Of a stretch of 40,011 nt of DNA, positions 9,360-17,998 are shown piece by piece; position 1 is the first letter of the stretch; every line of letters begins with the position of its first letter. Made by a program: the position numbers and the translations under genes. The stretch comes from an uncultured Prevotella sp. Its GTDB lineage: Bacteria > Bacteroidota > Bacteroidia > Bacteroidales > Bacteroidaceae. The notes beneath the pieces are model-generated. The model was given only the letters and a program-made list of their open reading frames with translations. It had not been told where the DNA came from and did not search any database. The stretch spans positions 1-40,011 of the forward strand of contig CALUFN010000021.1 in the NCBI GenBank assembly GCA_944319945.1, read 5' to 3'.

Positions 9360-9469
9360 CGAAGGCTACCTTTTGCGGCGCAAAAGGTAGCCTTTCGTCG
9401 TGTAAAAGGTAGCTTTTCGCAAGACGAAAGGTCACCTTTTACAACGGCATTGATTATCAGCAGGTTACG
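9360..9469 (+). repeat. 22-nt tandem repeat element A (5 units)
   Basis: Five consecutive 22-base units start at 9360, 9382, 9404, 9426 and 9448. Units 1-4 share (A/G)AAGG-NNN-CCTTTT(G/C) followed by about five variable bases; unit 5 is the distinct terminal type with TTGATTATCA and GGTTAC. Units 1 and 2 are near-perfect reverse complements separated by GGC, and units 3 and 4 pair with a few mismatches around CAAGA, so two hairpins can form. It lies 30 bases beyond the 3' end of the minus-strand barrel gene, and so between convergent genes. Confidence 0.75.
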
Positions 9470-9498
9470 CGGCAGCGACAGTTGCTGCCGCCGAAGGC

Positions 9499-10053
9499 TT
9501 AGAAGCCGAAGCCGAGAGTGCCGAACAGGCCGTTGTAAGTGCCTATGCCGGCCGTGCGCGAACTGACGTGGCGGAAGCCCACGCCTATGTTCACCTTGAG
9601 CGCCCCGCCAGTGTTCACCCTGAAGCGCAGGCCCGCGTCGTAGGCCACATGCTTATAGTCGGCGTCGCCCACGGCTGCGGTCACCATGCCGCGCAGGTCT
9701 AAGTCCATAGCCTCAGTGCGCCACAGCGTGTAGCCCAGGCCGCCGCCGAGCACGGCGCTCTTAGTGTAACGCCGGCCGTGATCCTTGTCGTAAAGGCCCA
9801 TCAGGTTGCCCCCGTGCACGAAGGCGTACATCCTCGGTATGAACCTATACCCCAAGTTGGCCCCTAATTCGAGCGGAGCCATGCCGTCGTGCTTGGTCCC
9901 GATGCTTGCGTCAAGCTCCAATACCACGTTGCGCCAGAATGCGGGCACGGCCTTCTGATACGCTACATCGCCAGCCGGCTGCGCCACCGCACGAAGTGGG
10001 ACGATAAACGCTATCACTGAAAGCGTAAACAAAACCAACAATAATTTTTTCAT
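9499..10053 (-). CDS. Small outer-membrane beta-barrel protein of unknown function
   Basis: The 184-residue protein has a signal peptide (about 1-24, ending AVAQ). After it come alternating hydrophobic/polar strands rich in Gly and aromatic residues (LELGANLGYRF, AVLGGGLGYTLW, LKVNIGVGFRHV), ending in a terminal Phe (LGFGF), as expected of an 8-strand outer-membrane barrel (OmpA/OmpW-like size). No ligand or enzymatic motif was recognised. It appears monocistronic, with its own promoter about 75 bases upstream and a repeat element downstream. The barrel class is well supported; the function is not. Confidence 0.75.
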   Translation of the reverse strand: MKKLLLVLFTLSVIAFIVPLRAVAQPAGDVAYQKAVPAFWRNVVLELDASIGTKHDGMAPLELGANLGYRFIPRMYAFVHGGNLMGLYDKDHGRRYTKSAVLGGGLGYTLWRTEAMDLDLRGMVTAAVGDADYKHVAYDAGLRFRVNTGGALKVNIGVGFRHVSSRTAGIGTYNGLFGTLGFGF

Positions 10054-10127
10054 AATCGTATAAATTTAGATGTTAAACAAATATTTTCTTACGTCTCGAT
10101 TCACCCTCGCGGATGAATCTTGTACCG

Positions 10128-10160
10128 CAAAGTTAACAACGGCTTTTGCTTAAATCCAAA
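10128..10160 (-). promoter_or_regulatory. Promoter of the beta-barrel gene
   Basis: On the minus strand a -33 TTTG (10160-10157) is followed, after 21 bases, by TAACTTTG (10135-10128), fitting the Bacteroidetes promoter. The predicted leader is roughly 70 bases. Confidence 0.6.
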
Positions 10161-10297
10161 TTTTCAAAGGATTTTTTCTCTTGGTTGTTACACTGAATAT
10201 TTACGATAATTATCTAATTATCAACACATTACACTACTATGTAACAATCTGTAACACCTAAAACTGTAACAATTTCAGCCGAATGAGAGCTGTTAAT

Positions 10298-10328
10298 TTT
10301 GCCAATTTAGATAATTATATTACTTTTG
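10298..10328 (+). promoter_or_regulatory. Promoter of the TPR/TM sensor gene
   Basis: The -33 TTTG at 10298-10301 and TACTTTTG at 10321-10328 are separated by exactly 19 bases, the preferred Bacteroidetes spacing. The leader to the ATG at 10348 is only about 15 bases. The surrounding 10180-10340 is strongly AT-rich compared with the neighbourhood. Confidence 0.7.
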
Positions 10329-10347
10329 CGAACAAATAATTTAATAT

Positions 10348-11934
10348 ATGAAAGCTATCATAACTTATCTGATCATACTACTGTTTTTTACTGCATGCGA
10401 TATAAGTAAAAACGACATTCAGACGAAATTAGAACATATTGACAGCCTTCTCATAAAAACAAACATAAGTGAAACCGAAAAAGAGATGGGCACAATACGC
10501 TTTGAGGAACTAAAAGATGATGCAGACAAGGCAAAATACTTATTACTAAAAGCACAATTATCACACGTCAAAGGGATACGGCAAAATGAGGATTCGGCAT
10601 TAGACTTTAGCATAAATTACTATAAGAATAATCATGATGCCGAACTTTTAGCACGGTCGTATTACTATAAAGGGGCGATAAGTTATGAAAACGGAAATAC
10701 GAAAAAGGCCTTGTTGCTATTTAAAGAAGCCGAACAAACAGAAAAAGAAGCAGGCGTACCGTGGCTGAGATTCTTAATATATGTCAACATGTCATACGTC
10801 AACTTCTCTCTGGAAGCTAACGAAACGGCCCTTGACTACGCTCATAAGGCATTACAGCATGCGATAAACAACGACAATGTTTCATGGGAATGCTTCGCGT
10901 ACAACAGCATGGCCATGAGCTTTTACGGCATGGGTAAGAAAGACAGCGCATTTAAATACATCAACAAAATAGAGCCGCATTTAAAAGAAATAACCGATAA
11001 AGAGGAATGTACTACCTACATGAACAATATCGGATACATCTATTATGAGAATAGAATGTACGACAAGGCGAGACTTCTTTTCACGCAAGCACTGAGCATA
11101 GAGCCTAATACTGATTTATTGGTAAACTTAATGAAAACCGACTATATGCTTGGAATGCATCGCGAAGCTGACTCCATTAAAAATAAAATTTGGGATCAGT
11201 CTAATGCTGGACAAAAAGCAGAGATACTGCTGTTTCTTGCCGAGAAGGCCGACAGGGAGAAAGACTTCAAGGCATCGGCAAGGTATTATCATGAAGCAAA
11301 AGTGCTTGAAGACAGCATAAAGAAGACGAAAGACACCGAAGGGGCGGTGACCACCCAGCGCGACTACGACAAGGCCCGATACGAGCAAGACGTGAACCGC
11401 AACGCCACGGCGGCCGCAATAGCCACGATAGCCGTGGTGGCGGCACTGGGCTGCTGGGGCGCGGCGTATCACCGCAGGAAGATAAACAAGGCGAAAAAGA
11501 CCATAGCCGACGCCGACAGGCGCATCAGGGAATACGAGGAAAGGATGGCCGCACTCGAGCTGGCAGACCGAAAGCACTCTGACGAGGCCGTAAAGCTGGA
11601 ACGCAAAATCAAGCGGCTGAAAGAGGAACAGAACGCCATAATCAACCGCGGACAGACGCTCTACAACCACATTATAAGCGAAGGCACCACGGCGACGTGG
11701 AAAAAGAAGGACTTCGACAAGTTCATAGAATATTACCGCGTGGGGCATCCCGAGACGGTGGAAGAGGCCGAGCAGGGCTACAATGGGCTCACGTCGACCA
11801 ACATCTTCTACCTGATAATCACCAACGGGATGAAATACGACGACGCGGCCGCACAGCGCATAATGTGCATGACGCAGGGAGCCATGAGGACTATGAAGTC
11901 AAGGATAAAGGCAAAAAAGACCGAGGCGGCGTAA
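10348..11934 (+). CDS. TPR sensor with one membrane helix and C-terminal HTH-like domain
   Basis: The 528-residue protein begins with a hydrophobic segment and a lipobox-like FTAC (Cys17). TPR-like helical pairs (about 40-310) follow, then one transmembrane helix (about 352-372), a charged coiled coil (about 375-435) and a C-terminal region. The last 60 residues (STNIFYLI...MTQGAMRTMKSRIKAKK) resemble the helix-turn-helix end of Bacteroidetes TPR-TM regulators. The likely role is a membrane regulator with a sensory TPR part outside and a DNA-binding part inside; this is inferred from architecture. Oddity: up to about 11330 (residue 328) the gene is AT-rich with A/T-ending codons, and from there on it is GC-rich like its neighbours. 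The change falls just before the membrane helix. It ends 3 bases from the convergent ftsW stop. Confidence 0.75.
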   Translation: MKAIITYLIILLFFTACDISKNDIQTKLEHIDSLLIKTNISETEKEMGTIRFEELKDDADKAKYLLLKAQLSHVKGIRQNEDSALDFSINYYKNNHDAELLARSYYYKGAISYENGNTKKALLLFKEAEQTEKEAGVPWLRFLIYVNMSYVNFSLEANETALDYAHKALQHAINNDNVSWECFAYNSMAMSFYGMGKKDSAFKYINKIEPHLKEITDKEECTTYMNNIGYIYYENRMYDKARLLFTQALSIEPNTDLLVNLMKTDYMLGMHREADSIKNKIWDQSNAGQKAEILLFLAEKADREKDFKASARYYHEAKVLEDSIKKTKDTEGAVTTQRDYDKARYEQDVNRNATAAAIATIAVVAALGCWGAAYHRRKINKAKKTIADADRRIREYEERMAALELADRKHSDEAVKLERKIKRLKEEQNAIINRGQTLYNHIISEGTTATWKKKDFDKFIEYYRVGHPETVEEAEQGYNGLTSTNIFYLIITNGMKYDDAAAQRIMCMTQGAMRTMKSRIKAKKTEAA

Positions 11935-11937
11935 GCC

Positions 11938-13209
11938 TTATGCCGCCTCGGCCTGCACGGGGCCGTCGGCCTCGTCTTTCTTCTTGGCCGAATAGCTCAC
12001 GCTGAGTATCACGCCGATATACGCGCAATTGATGATAGTAGACGTGCCGCCCTTGCTTATCAGCGGCAGTGGCTGACCCGTGACGGGCACGAGGCCCACG
12101 GCCACGGCCATGTTGAACATGGCCTGCACCACCAACAGCATGGCGAAGCCCATGATGAGCAGCGCGGGGAACGTGTTGGCGCAGCGGTTGGCTATAGTGG
12201 CCGTGCGGAACAGCAGCACCACGTAAAGCATGCAGACGAACGCCGCGCCGAAGATGCCCATCTCCTCGACGATGATTGCGTAGATGAAATCAGAGAAAGC
12301 CTGCGACAGGAAGTCGCGCTCCACCGAGTTGCCCGGCCCCCGGCCGATAAGGTTCGACGAGGCGATGGCTATGTTGGCGTGCGAGGTCTGCGAGTCTTTT
12401 CCATTGAGGTCAAGGTCCTCGGGAGCCACGTAGTCGCTGCTGAGGAACTTGTCTATCCTCGACTTCCACGTGTCAAAGCGGTGGAACACCTTCTCAACCA
12501 TGTTCTCGTCTTCCTGCTCCGCCTGCTGCACCATCACCTGCCCGGGCTTCGCCTCGTCGGCCCCGCCGTTGTCATGGCCGAACGCCATGACCGCCGTCAC
12601 CAGCACGGCGATGCTCAAGGCCACCACTCCGAGCAGACGGCCGAGCTGCACTTTGGGCACCTTACCTATGAACATCATCAGGAAAATCACCGTACACAGG
12701 AGCACGGCCGTCGACAGGTTTTCCACCAATATGAGGGGCACTATCAGCACGCACAGCAGCAATATCTCCTTGAAAGCCCGCTTATCGGCTCCCGCCGGGG
12801 TCTGCCTCGCGCTGAGTATCTGCGCCGTGGCGAGCACCATAGTGCCTTTGGCTATCTCAGACGGCTGGAACTGTATGCCGAAAATGTCGAGCCAACGCTG
12901 CGAGCCGTTGGTGGTCTCGCCCACGAAAAACACGATGACAAGCATCAGGACGGAGGCGAACAGGGCCAGCGGAGTGACCAGCTTGAAGTAGCGGCACGGT
13001 ATGTTCATCGTACATATCATCACCACCACGCCCACGGCCAGCAGCAGGCAGTGGTAAAGCACGGGGGCGAGATAGTCGCCGCTCTTGAACGACAAGTGGC
13101 TCGAAGCGCTGAAAACCTCGATTATACTGATGATGCACAGGAAGAAGAACACCGACCAGATGACGGCGTCGCCCTTTATCTTGCCTTCAGAAGTCTTGTC
13201 TTTTAACAT
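11938..13209 (-). CDS. ftsW: FtsW, SEDS-family septal peptidoglycan glycosyltransferase
   Basis: A polytopic membrane protein of 423 residues that polymerises lipid II at the septum together with FtsI. It has the SEDS pattern of about ten membrane helices, with recognisable segments GSQRWLDIFGIQFQPSEIAK, ENLSTAVLL, the large extracellular loop (about 210-285), and VTGQPLPLISKGGTS near the C-terminus. The cluster position argues for FtsW rather than RodA. I start at ATG 13209; a TTG one codon upstream is also in frame. It is the last gene of this part of the dcw cluster: downstream lies the unrelated convergent sensor gene instead of murG. The gap to murD contains an inverted short-word repeat. 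Confidence 0.92.
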   Translation of the reverse strand: MLKDKTSEGKIKGDAVIWSVFFFLCIISIIEVFSASSHLSFKSGDYLAPVLYHCLLLAVGVVVMICTMNIPCRYFKLVTPLALFASVLMLVIVFFVGETTNGSQRWLDIFGIQFQPSEIAKGTMVLATAQILSARQTPAGADKRAFKEILLLCVLIVPLILVENLSTAVLLCTVIFLMMFIGKVPKVQLGRLLGVVALSIAVLVTAVMAFGHDNGGADEAKPGQVMVQQAEQEDENMVEKVFHRFDTWKSRIDKFLSSDYVAPEDLDLNGKDSQTSHANIAIASSNLIGRGPGNSVERDFLSQAFSDFIYAIIVEEMGIFGAAFVCMLYVVLLFRTATIANRCANTFPALLIMGFAMLLVVQAMFNMAVAVGLVPVTGQPLPLISKGGTSTIINCAYIGVILSVSYSAKKKDEADGPVQAEAA

Positions 13210-13213
13210 CAAG

Positions 13214-13352
13214 AGAATTAAGAATTAAGAGTTTAGAATTAAGAAATAACGTATTGGTGATTCATGAGCTAAGAGTTAAGACTTAAGAAATAACGCCGGC
13301 GCATCCAAACCCACAAGGCAGATTTTCTTAACTCTTAATTCTTAACTCTTAA
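13214..13352. repeat. Short-word inverted repeat between murD and ftsW
   Basis: TTAAGAATTAAGAG-type words in the left arm and their complements in the right arm fill most of the 147-base gap. One exact 14-bp pair is 13218-13231 against 13332-13345. The repeat interrupts the dcw operon but has no T-run typical of a terminator. The words match those in the gap at 25330-25486. Confidence 0.65.
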
Positions 13353-13356
13353 CTTT

Positions 13357-14688
13357 CTACAGTCCCCTCACCAACGCCTTAAACTGTTCGCCGCGGTCTT
13401 CCATGTTCTTGAACAGGTCGAAGCTGGCGCAGCAGGGACTCAGGAGAACCGTGTCGCCGGGGCGGGCCATCTTGTAACAGGCCTGCACGCAGTCGCGCAT
13501 GGAGTGGGTGTCGCGCACGGGTATGCCCATTCCGTCGAAGAAGGCGTGCAGCTTCGAGTTGTCGGCTCCTAAGTAGACGAGCCCCGCGCACTTCTCCTTC
13601 ACCAAGTCCTTAATGGCGTTATAGTCGTTACCCTTGTCCTTTCCGCCGAGTATGAGTATAACGGGCGTCTTCATGCTCTCGAGCGCATACCAGCAGGCGT
13701 CTACGTTGGTGGCCTTCGAGTCGTTGACGTACTGCACTCCGCCTACCTTCGCCACCTTCTCAAGACGGTGCTCCACGCCGGGGAAGTCGCTAAGACTCTT
13801 GCGGATGAACTCCTTCCTTATGCCGGCCACGTTAGAGGCGATGCCGGCCGCGAGCGAGTTGTATATGTTGTGCTTGCCGGTCAGGCTCAGCTCCTCTTGC
13901 TCCATGTTGAAGGGCGTGGGCTTCTCTATCTTGTACTGCCCTTCCTCGATGTAGCCTATCGAACCTTTCTCCTTAAGCTCGGAGAAGGGGTAGCGTATGG
14001 CCTTGATGTCATACTTCTTGAGCTCGCGGGCTATGATGGGGTCGTCGTTCCAGTAGATGAACGAGTCCTCGCCGGTCTGGTTTTGCAGTATGCGCATCTT
14101 CGCGTCGACGTAGTTTTGCATGCAGTTGCCGTAGCGGTCAAGGTGGTCAGGGGTGATGTTGAGCAGTATGGCGATGTTGGCGCGGAAGTCGTACATGTTG
14201 TCAAGCTGGAACGAGCTAAGCTCTATGATGTAGTATTCGTGCGGGTCCTCGGCCACCTGCAGTGCGAGGCTGTTGCCTATGTTGCCGGCCAGTCCGGCGT
14301 CGTAGCCGGCGCTCTTGAATATGTGGTAGATGAGCGAAGTGGTCGTAGTCTTGCCGTTGCTGCCCGTGATGCAGATCATCTTAGAGTCGGTGTAGCGTCC
14401 GGCGAACTCTATTTCACTTATTATGTGGATGCCTTCGGCGGCGCACTTGGCCACCATCGGCGCGTCGTTGGGTATGCCGGGGCTTTTTATTATCTCGTCG
14501 GCGTCGAGTATCTTGTCCTCGGTGTGGCGGCCTTCCTCCCACTCGATGCCGTGCGAGTCGAGCACGGCCTTATACTTGTCCTTTATCACCGACATGTCAG
14601 ACACGAACACGTCGAAGCCTTCCTTCTTGGCCAATACGGCCGCTCCGGCTCCGCTTTCTCCTGCTCCAAGTATTACTATTCGTTTCAT
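13357..14688 (-). CDS. murD: UDP-N-acetylmuramoyl-L-alanine--D-glutamate ligase
   Basis: Adds D-Glu to UDP-MurNAc-L-Ala in the cytoplasm, using ATP. The 443-residue length is standard for Mur ligases. The N-terminal domain carries a Rossmann-like glycine motif (VILGAGESGAG), the central domain has the ATP loop ITGSNGKTTTT (near 110-120), then ITPDHLDRYGN, HNIYNSLAA and VNDSKATN in the ligase core, and the C-terminal domain contains LILGGKDKGNDY and LLSPCCASFDLFKN, which is characteristic of MurD. It sits between mraY and ftsW as in other dcw clusters. No unusual residues were noticed. Confidence 0.95.
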   Translation of the reverse strand: MKRIVILGAGESGAGAAVLAKKEGFDVFVSDMSVIKDKYKAVLDSHGIEWEEGRHTEDKILDADEIIKSPGIPNDAPMVAKCAAEGIHIISEIEFAGRYTDSKMICITGSNGKTTTTSLIYHIFKSAGYDAGLAGNIGNSLALQVAEDPHEYYIIELSSFQLDNMYDFRANIAILLNITPDHLDRYGNCMQNYVDAKMRILQNQTGEDSFIYWNDDPIIARELKKYDIKAIRYPFSELKEKGSIGYIEEGQYKIEKPTPFNMEQEELSLTGKHNIYNSLAAGIASNVAGIRKEFIRKSLSDFPGVEHRLEKVAKVGGVQYVNDSKATNVDACWYALESMKTPVILILGGKDKGNDYNAIKDLVKEKCAGLVYLGADNSKLHAFFDGMGIPVRDTHSMRDCVQACYKMARPGDTVLLSPCCASFDLFKNMEDRGEQFKALVRGL

Positions 14689-14691
14689 GTT

Positions 14692-14877
14692 ATTTTAGGT
14701 TATGAGGTCTTACGGTTTTAAGGTTATGGGGTTGGGTGGTTTTCAGGTCATAGGGATTGGGTGTGCGAGGGGGTGGCCTTGTCCGGGTTGTTCCATCATT
14801 ATAACCCTATAACCATATTACCCTATAACCGTAAAAGCCTTACAACCGCATGACCGTAAAACGGTAGGACCGTATTC
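14692..14877. repeat. Short-word inverted repeat between mraY and murD
   Basis: The 189-base gap has iterated GGTTATGGGGTT/GGTCTTACGG words on the left and their complements (ATAACCCTATAACC, ACCGTAAAA) on the right, around a unique GC-rich centre near 14760-14795. The pairing is imperfect but extends over much of both arms. No gene or clear terminator is visible. Confidence 0.6.
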
Positions 14878-16149
14878 TCATCTTATCTTCAATGTTATTA
14901 TCGTAAGCGCCGCAAGGATTATGGTGACAATCCAGAAGCGGATGGTGATCTTCGACTCGTGAACGGCCCCCTTGGGCTTCTTGAAAAGATACTTGATCTC
15001 GGGGTCGAGCTGCTCCTGCTGCGTGCGGAACGTGTCGTGCAGCGGGGCGCGCTTGAACATGCGCTGCTTCACTCCGCGGCGCGTGCCGGCCTTAGCGTAC
15101 CACACTTGCATGATCACGCTGAGGCTCTCTACGAAGAATATGCCGCACAGTATGGGCAGCATCAGCTCCTTGTGGATGATGATTGCGCACACGGCTATTA
15201 TGCCGCCTATGGTCAGTGAGCCGGTGTCGCCCATGAACACCTGCGCCGGATAGGCGTTGTACCAGAGGAAACCGATGAGCGCACCGACGAACGCGCACAT
15301 GAACACCACAAGCTCTTGCGACCCCGGTATGTACATTATGTTGAGGTAGGCGGCGTATTCTATGTGGCTCGACACGTAGGCCAGTATGCCTAAGGCCACG
15401 CCTATTATGGCGGAGTTGCCTGCGCACATGCCGTCCATACCGTCGTTGAGGTTGGCTCCGTTGGATACGGCCGTGACCACGAATATCGTCATCACGACGA
15501 ACAGTATCCAGCCGGCGGCCGTCTTATACTTGCCGCAGAAGCTCATCAGGTTGGCGTAGTCGAGATTGTGCCCCTTGACGAAGGGGATGGTGGTCTTCAG
15601 CGACTTCTGCGCCTCGGGCCTGTGCTTTACGACCAGCTCCTGACCGTCCTGCCGCTCTATGGCGAGGTTTTCGTTGATTTTAGCGTCGGGACTGTACCAC
15701 AGCATCAGGCCCACTATCAGGCCTATGCTTATCTGGCCCACTATCTTGAAGCGTCCGGGCAGTCCCTCCTTGTTGTGGCGGAATATCTTGATATAGTCGT
15801 CGAGGCCGCCGAGGAAGCCGAGCCACACGGTGGTGATGATCATCAGTATGAGGTAGATGTTGCGCATGCGGCCGAGCAGCAGCACGGGCACGAGTATGGC
15901 CACGATGATGATCACGCCGCCCATAGACGGCACTCCGATCTTGTTAACGCCGAAGGGGTCTATCTTGGCGTCACGCTGCGTCTCGGTGATCTGCTTGCTC
16001 TTGAGGTACTTGATGAACTTCTCGCCGAACCATGCCGATATCACCAGCGACAGTATCAGCGCCAGCAGCGACCTGAACGATATGTATCCCCACATGTGGG
16101 AGCCCGGGATGCCGAACTGTTCTAAGAACCGGAATAAGTAGTATAACAT
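14878..16149 (-). CDS. mraY: Phospho-N-acetylmuramoyl-pentapeptide transferase
   Basis: Transfers phospho-MurNAc-pentapeptide from UDP to undecaprenyl phosphate at the inner membrane, making lipid I. The 423-residue polytopic protein shows the MraY/WecA signature residues: the DD motif in GGLDDYIKIFRHNKEGLPGRFK, NLNDGMDGMCAGNSA in a cytoplasmic loop, and FMGDTGSLTIGG. The C-terminal segment ends in a membrane helix. Bacteroidetes MraY proteins are longer than the E. coli enzyme because of an insertion; here residues about 165-205 (KINENLAIERQDGQELVVKHRPE...) form such an extra loop. It follows murE after an unusually large 364-base gap filled with repeats. Confidence 0.95.
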   Translation of the reverse strand: MLYYLFRFLEQFGIPGSHMWGYISFRSLLALILSLVISAWFGEKFIKYLKSKQITETQRDAKIDPFGVNKIGVPSMGGVIIIVAILVPVLLLGRMRNIYLILMIITTVWLGFLGGLDDYIKIFRHNKEGLPGRFKIVGQISIGLIVGLMLWYSPDAKINENLAIERQDGQELVVKHRPEAQKSLKTTIPFVKGHNLDYANLMSFCGKYKTAAGWILFVVMTIFVVTAVSNGANLNDGMDGMCAGNSAIIGVALGILAYVSSHIEYAAYLNIMYIPGSQELVVFMCAFVGALIGFLWYNAYPAQVFMGDTGSLTIGGIIAVCAIIIHKELMLPILCGIFFVESLSVIMQVWYAKAGTRRGVKQRMFKRAPLHDTFRTQQEQLDPEIKYLFKKPKGAVHESKITIRFWIVTIILAALTIITLKIR

Positions 16150-16155
16150 TTTATA

Positions 16156-16215
16156 TTCAGAAGTTAAAGGAGTTAAAGAAGTTATCGCTCGCTCCGCTCG
16201 CTAAGAAGTTAAAGC
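16156..16215. repeat. AGTTAAAG word repeats upstream of mraY
   Basis: Several copies of AAGTTAAAG/GAGTTAAAG are followed by a CGCTCGCTCCGCTCGCT stretch and another AAGTTAAAGCCG. The same words form the arms of the hairpin at 31386-31439. Only one arm is clear here. Confidence 0.45.
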
Positions 16216-16272
16216 CGAATGCCATGCCCCTTGCAGCGTTGTTTACTTTTTAATTTTTAATTGTTAATTTCA

Positions 16273-16382
16273 GATATGCGGCCTTTTGCCTTGCAATCGA
16301 CGACTTTTTGCAGCCTAAAAGGCCGTCTTTTGCAGCCTAAAACGCGGCCTTTTGCAGAGCCGCTGATTATCAAGCGGTTAGC
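16273..16382 (+). repeat. 22-nt tandem repeat element B (5 units)
   Basis: Exact 22-base spacing gives units at 16273, 16295, 16317, 16339 and 16361. The first four end in CTTTTTGC/CCTTTTGC plus variable bases; the fifth is the terminal type (CTGATTATCAAGCGGTTAGC). Units 3 and 4 are reverse complements except at two positions. The element lies inside the murE-mraY gap of the dcw operon. The remaining 131 bases up to the murE stop (16383-16513) show no recognisable feature. Confidence 0.75.
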
Positions 16383-16513
16383 CGCAAGGAAATGTTTATC
16401 GGCCCAATGAGGCTTATCAGCCTGACGAGCCGCGACCTTTACGTTCCAGGCCTCTTCCGTTCAGGAGGGCGAAGGCGGGTGCGGCTTCCTCCCGTCGTGA
16501 GGGTTGTGGCAGG

Positions 16514-17971
16514 TCATTTATCCTCGGCGAATATCTCCCTGAGCACTTCCTTGTCGTCGAAGTGGTGCTTCACGCCGCGTATCTCCTGGTAGTTCTCGTG
16601 CCCCTTTCCGGCCACGAGTATCACGTCTCCCTTCTTAGCCATCATGCATGCCGTGCGTATGGCCTCGCGGCGGTCGACGATGCTGACTACCTTTTTCATC
16701 TGTTTCGCGTCAAGCCCGGCCAGCATGTCGTCGATGATGGCCTGCGGATCCTCGAAGCGGGGGTTGTCGCTCGTTATGATCACCTTGTCGCTCTGCCTTA
16801 CGGCCTCTTGCGCCATGAGCGGACGCTTGCCCTTGTCGCGGTTGCCGCCGGCCCCGCACACGGTTATCACCTGCCCCTTGCCGCCGAGCACCTCGTGTAT
16901 GGCCTTGAGCACGTTCTCGAGCGCGTCGGGCGTGTGGGCGTAGTCGACTATGGCCGTGTAGCCCTCGGGCGAGTGCACGGGGTCGAGCCTTCCGCTGACG
17001 CTCTTCAGCGTGCTCATCACTACGAGCACGTCCTCAGGCTTCTCGCCCAGCATCACTGCCGCGCCGTAGACGGCGAGCAGGTTGCTCACGTTGAACTTGC
17101 CGATGAACTGCACGCCCACCTCACGGCCGTCTATCTCGAGGTACATGCCCCCGAAGTGGCACTCGAGTATCTTTGCGCGGAAGTCGGCCATAGTCCTCGT
17201 AGAATACGTCTTGACCGTAGCCTTAGTGTTCTGCACCATCACCATGCCGTTCTTGTCGTCGGCGTTGGTTATGGCGAAAGAGCCTTTGGGCAGGCCGTCG
17301 AAGAAGGCCTTCTTGGCGTTGCGGTAGTTCTCGAACGTCTTGTGGTAGTCGAGATGGTCGCGCGTCAGGTTGGTGAATATGCCTCCCGCGAACCTCAGTC
17401 CGCCTATCCTCTTCTGCGCTATGGCGTGCGAGCTGCACTCCATGAAGGCGTATTGGCAGCCGGCCTCAACCATCCGGGCCAGCAGGCGGTTAAGCTCTAT
17501 CGGGTCGGGCGTGGTGTGGTCGGCCGGTATCTGCTCGTCTTCGATATAGTTGCACACCGTAGACAGCAGTCCGCACTTGTACCCCAAGCGGCGGAACATG
17601 TTATATAATAAGGTGGCGATGGTGGTCTTGCCGTTGGTGCCCGTCACGCCTACGAGCCTCAGCTTGCGCGAAGGGTCGCCGTAAAATGTGGTGGCCACCT
17701 GGCCGGCTACGTCCTCGGTCGACTTCACCTGCACGTAAGTCACTCCCTCGGCCGCGTCTTCGGGCATGTCCTCGCACAACACAGCGGCCGCCCCCTGCCC
17801 TACCGCCTTGCCTATGTAGGCGTGGCCGTCGGTCTGAGTGCCGCGCATGGCGATGAACAAGTGGCCCTGCCCCACGCGGCGCGAGTCGATGTCTACGCCC
17901 GTTATTTCCTTGTCTACGCTCCCCGTAACCTTCAGGGGGCTGATGTTATTTATAAGTTCTTTAAGTGTCAT
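16514..17971 (-). CDS. murE: UDP-N-acetylmuramoyl-L-alanyl-D-glutamate--2,6-diaminopimelate ligase
   Basis: Adds the third amino acid of the peptidoglycan stem peptide. The 485-residue protein has the MurE N-terminal domain, the ATP loop [14 protein letters not shown] (near 110-120), [31 protein letters not shown], and [14 protein letters not shown]. In the C-terminal domain the sequence [11 protein letters not shown] contains the DNPR motif associated with meso-diaminopimelate specificity, so this wall probably uses mDAP. It follows ftsI after 27 bases and precedes the repeat-filled gap before mraY. Confidence 0.95.
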   Translation of the reverse strand: MTLKELINNISPLKVTGSVDKEITGVDIDSRRVGQGHLFIAMRGTQTDGHAYIGKAVGQGAAAVLCEDMPEDAAEGVTYVQVKSTEDVAGQVATTFYGDPSRKLRLVGVTGTNGKTTIATLLYNMFRRLGYKCGLLSTVCNYIEDEQIPADHTTPDPIELNRLLARMVEAGCQYAFMECSSHAIAQKRIGGLRFAGGIFTNLTRDHLDYHKTFENYRNAKKAFFDGLPKGSFAITNADDKNGMVMVQNTKATVKTYSTRTMADFRAKILECHFGGMYLEIDGREVGVQFIGKFNVSNLLAVYGAAVMLGEKPEDVLVVMSTLKSVSGRLDPVHSPEGYTAIVDYAHTPDALENVLKAIHEVLGGKGQVITVCGAGGNRDKGKRPLMAQEAVRQSDKVIITSDNPRFEDPQAIIDDMLAGLDAKQMKKVVSIVDRREAIRTACMMAKKGDVILVAGKGHENYQEIRGVKHHFDDKEVLREIFAEDK

Positions 17972-17998
17972 TGTCGGAAAATTAAATGGTATCTAATG

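Noticed and set aside
9360-9469. 22-nt arrays as CRISPR
   Set aside because: Unit plus variable bases total only 22 nt, the units are degenerate and internally palindromic, there are no spacer-length unique segments, and no cas gene is present.
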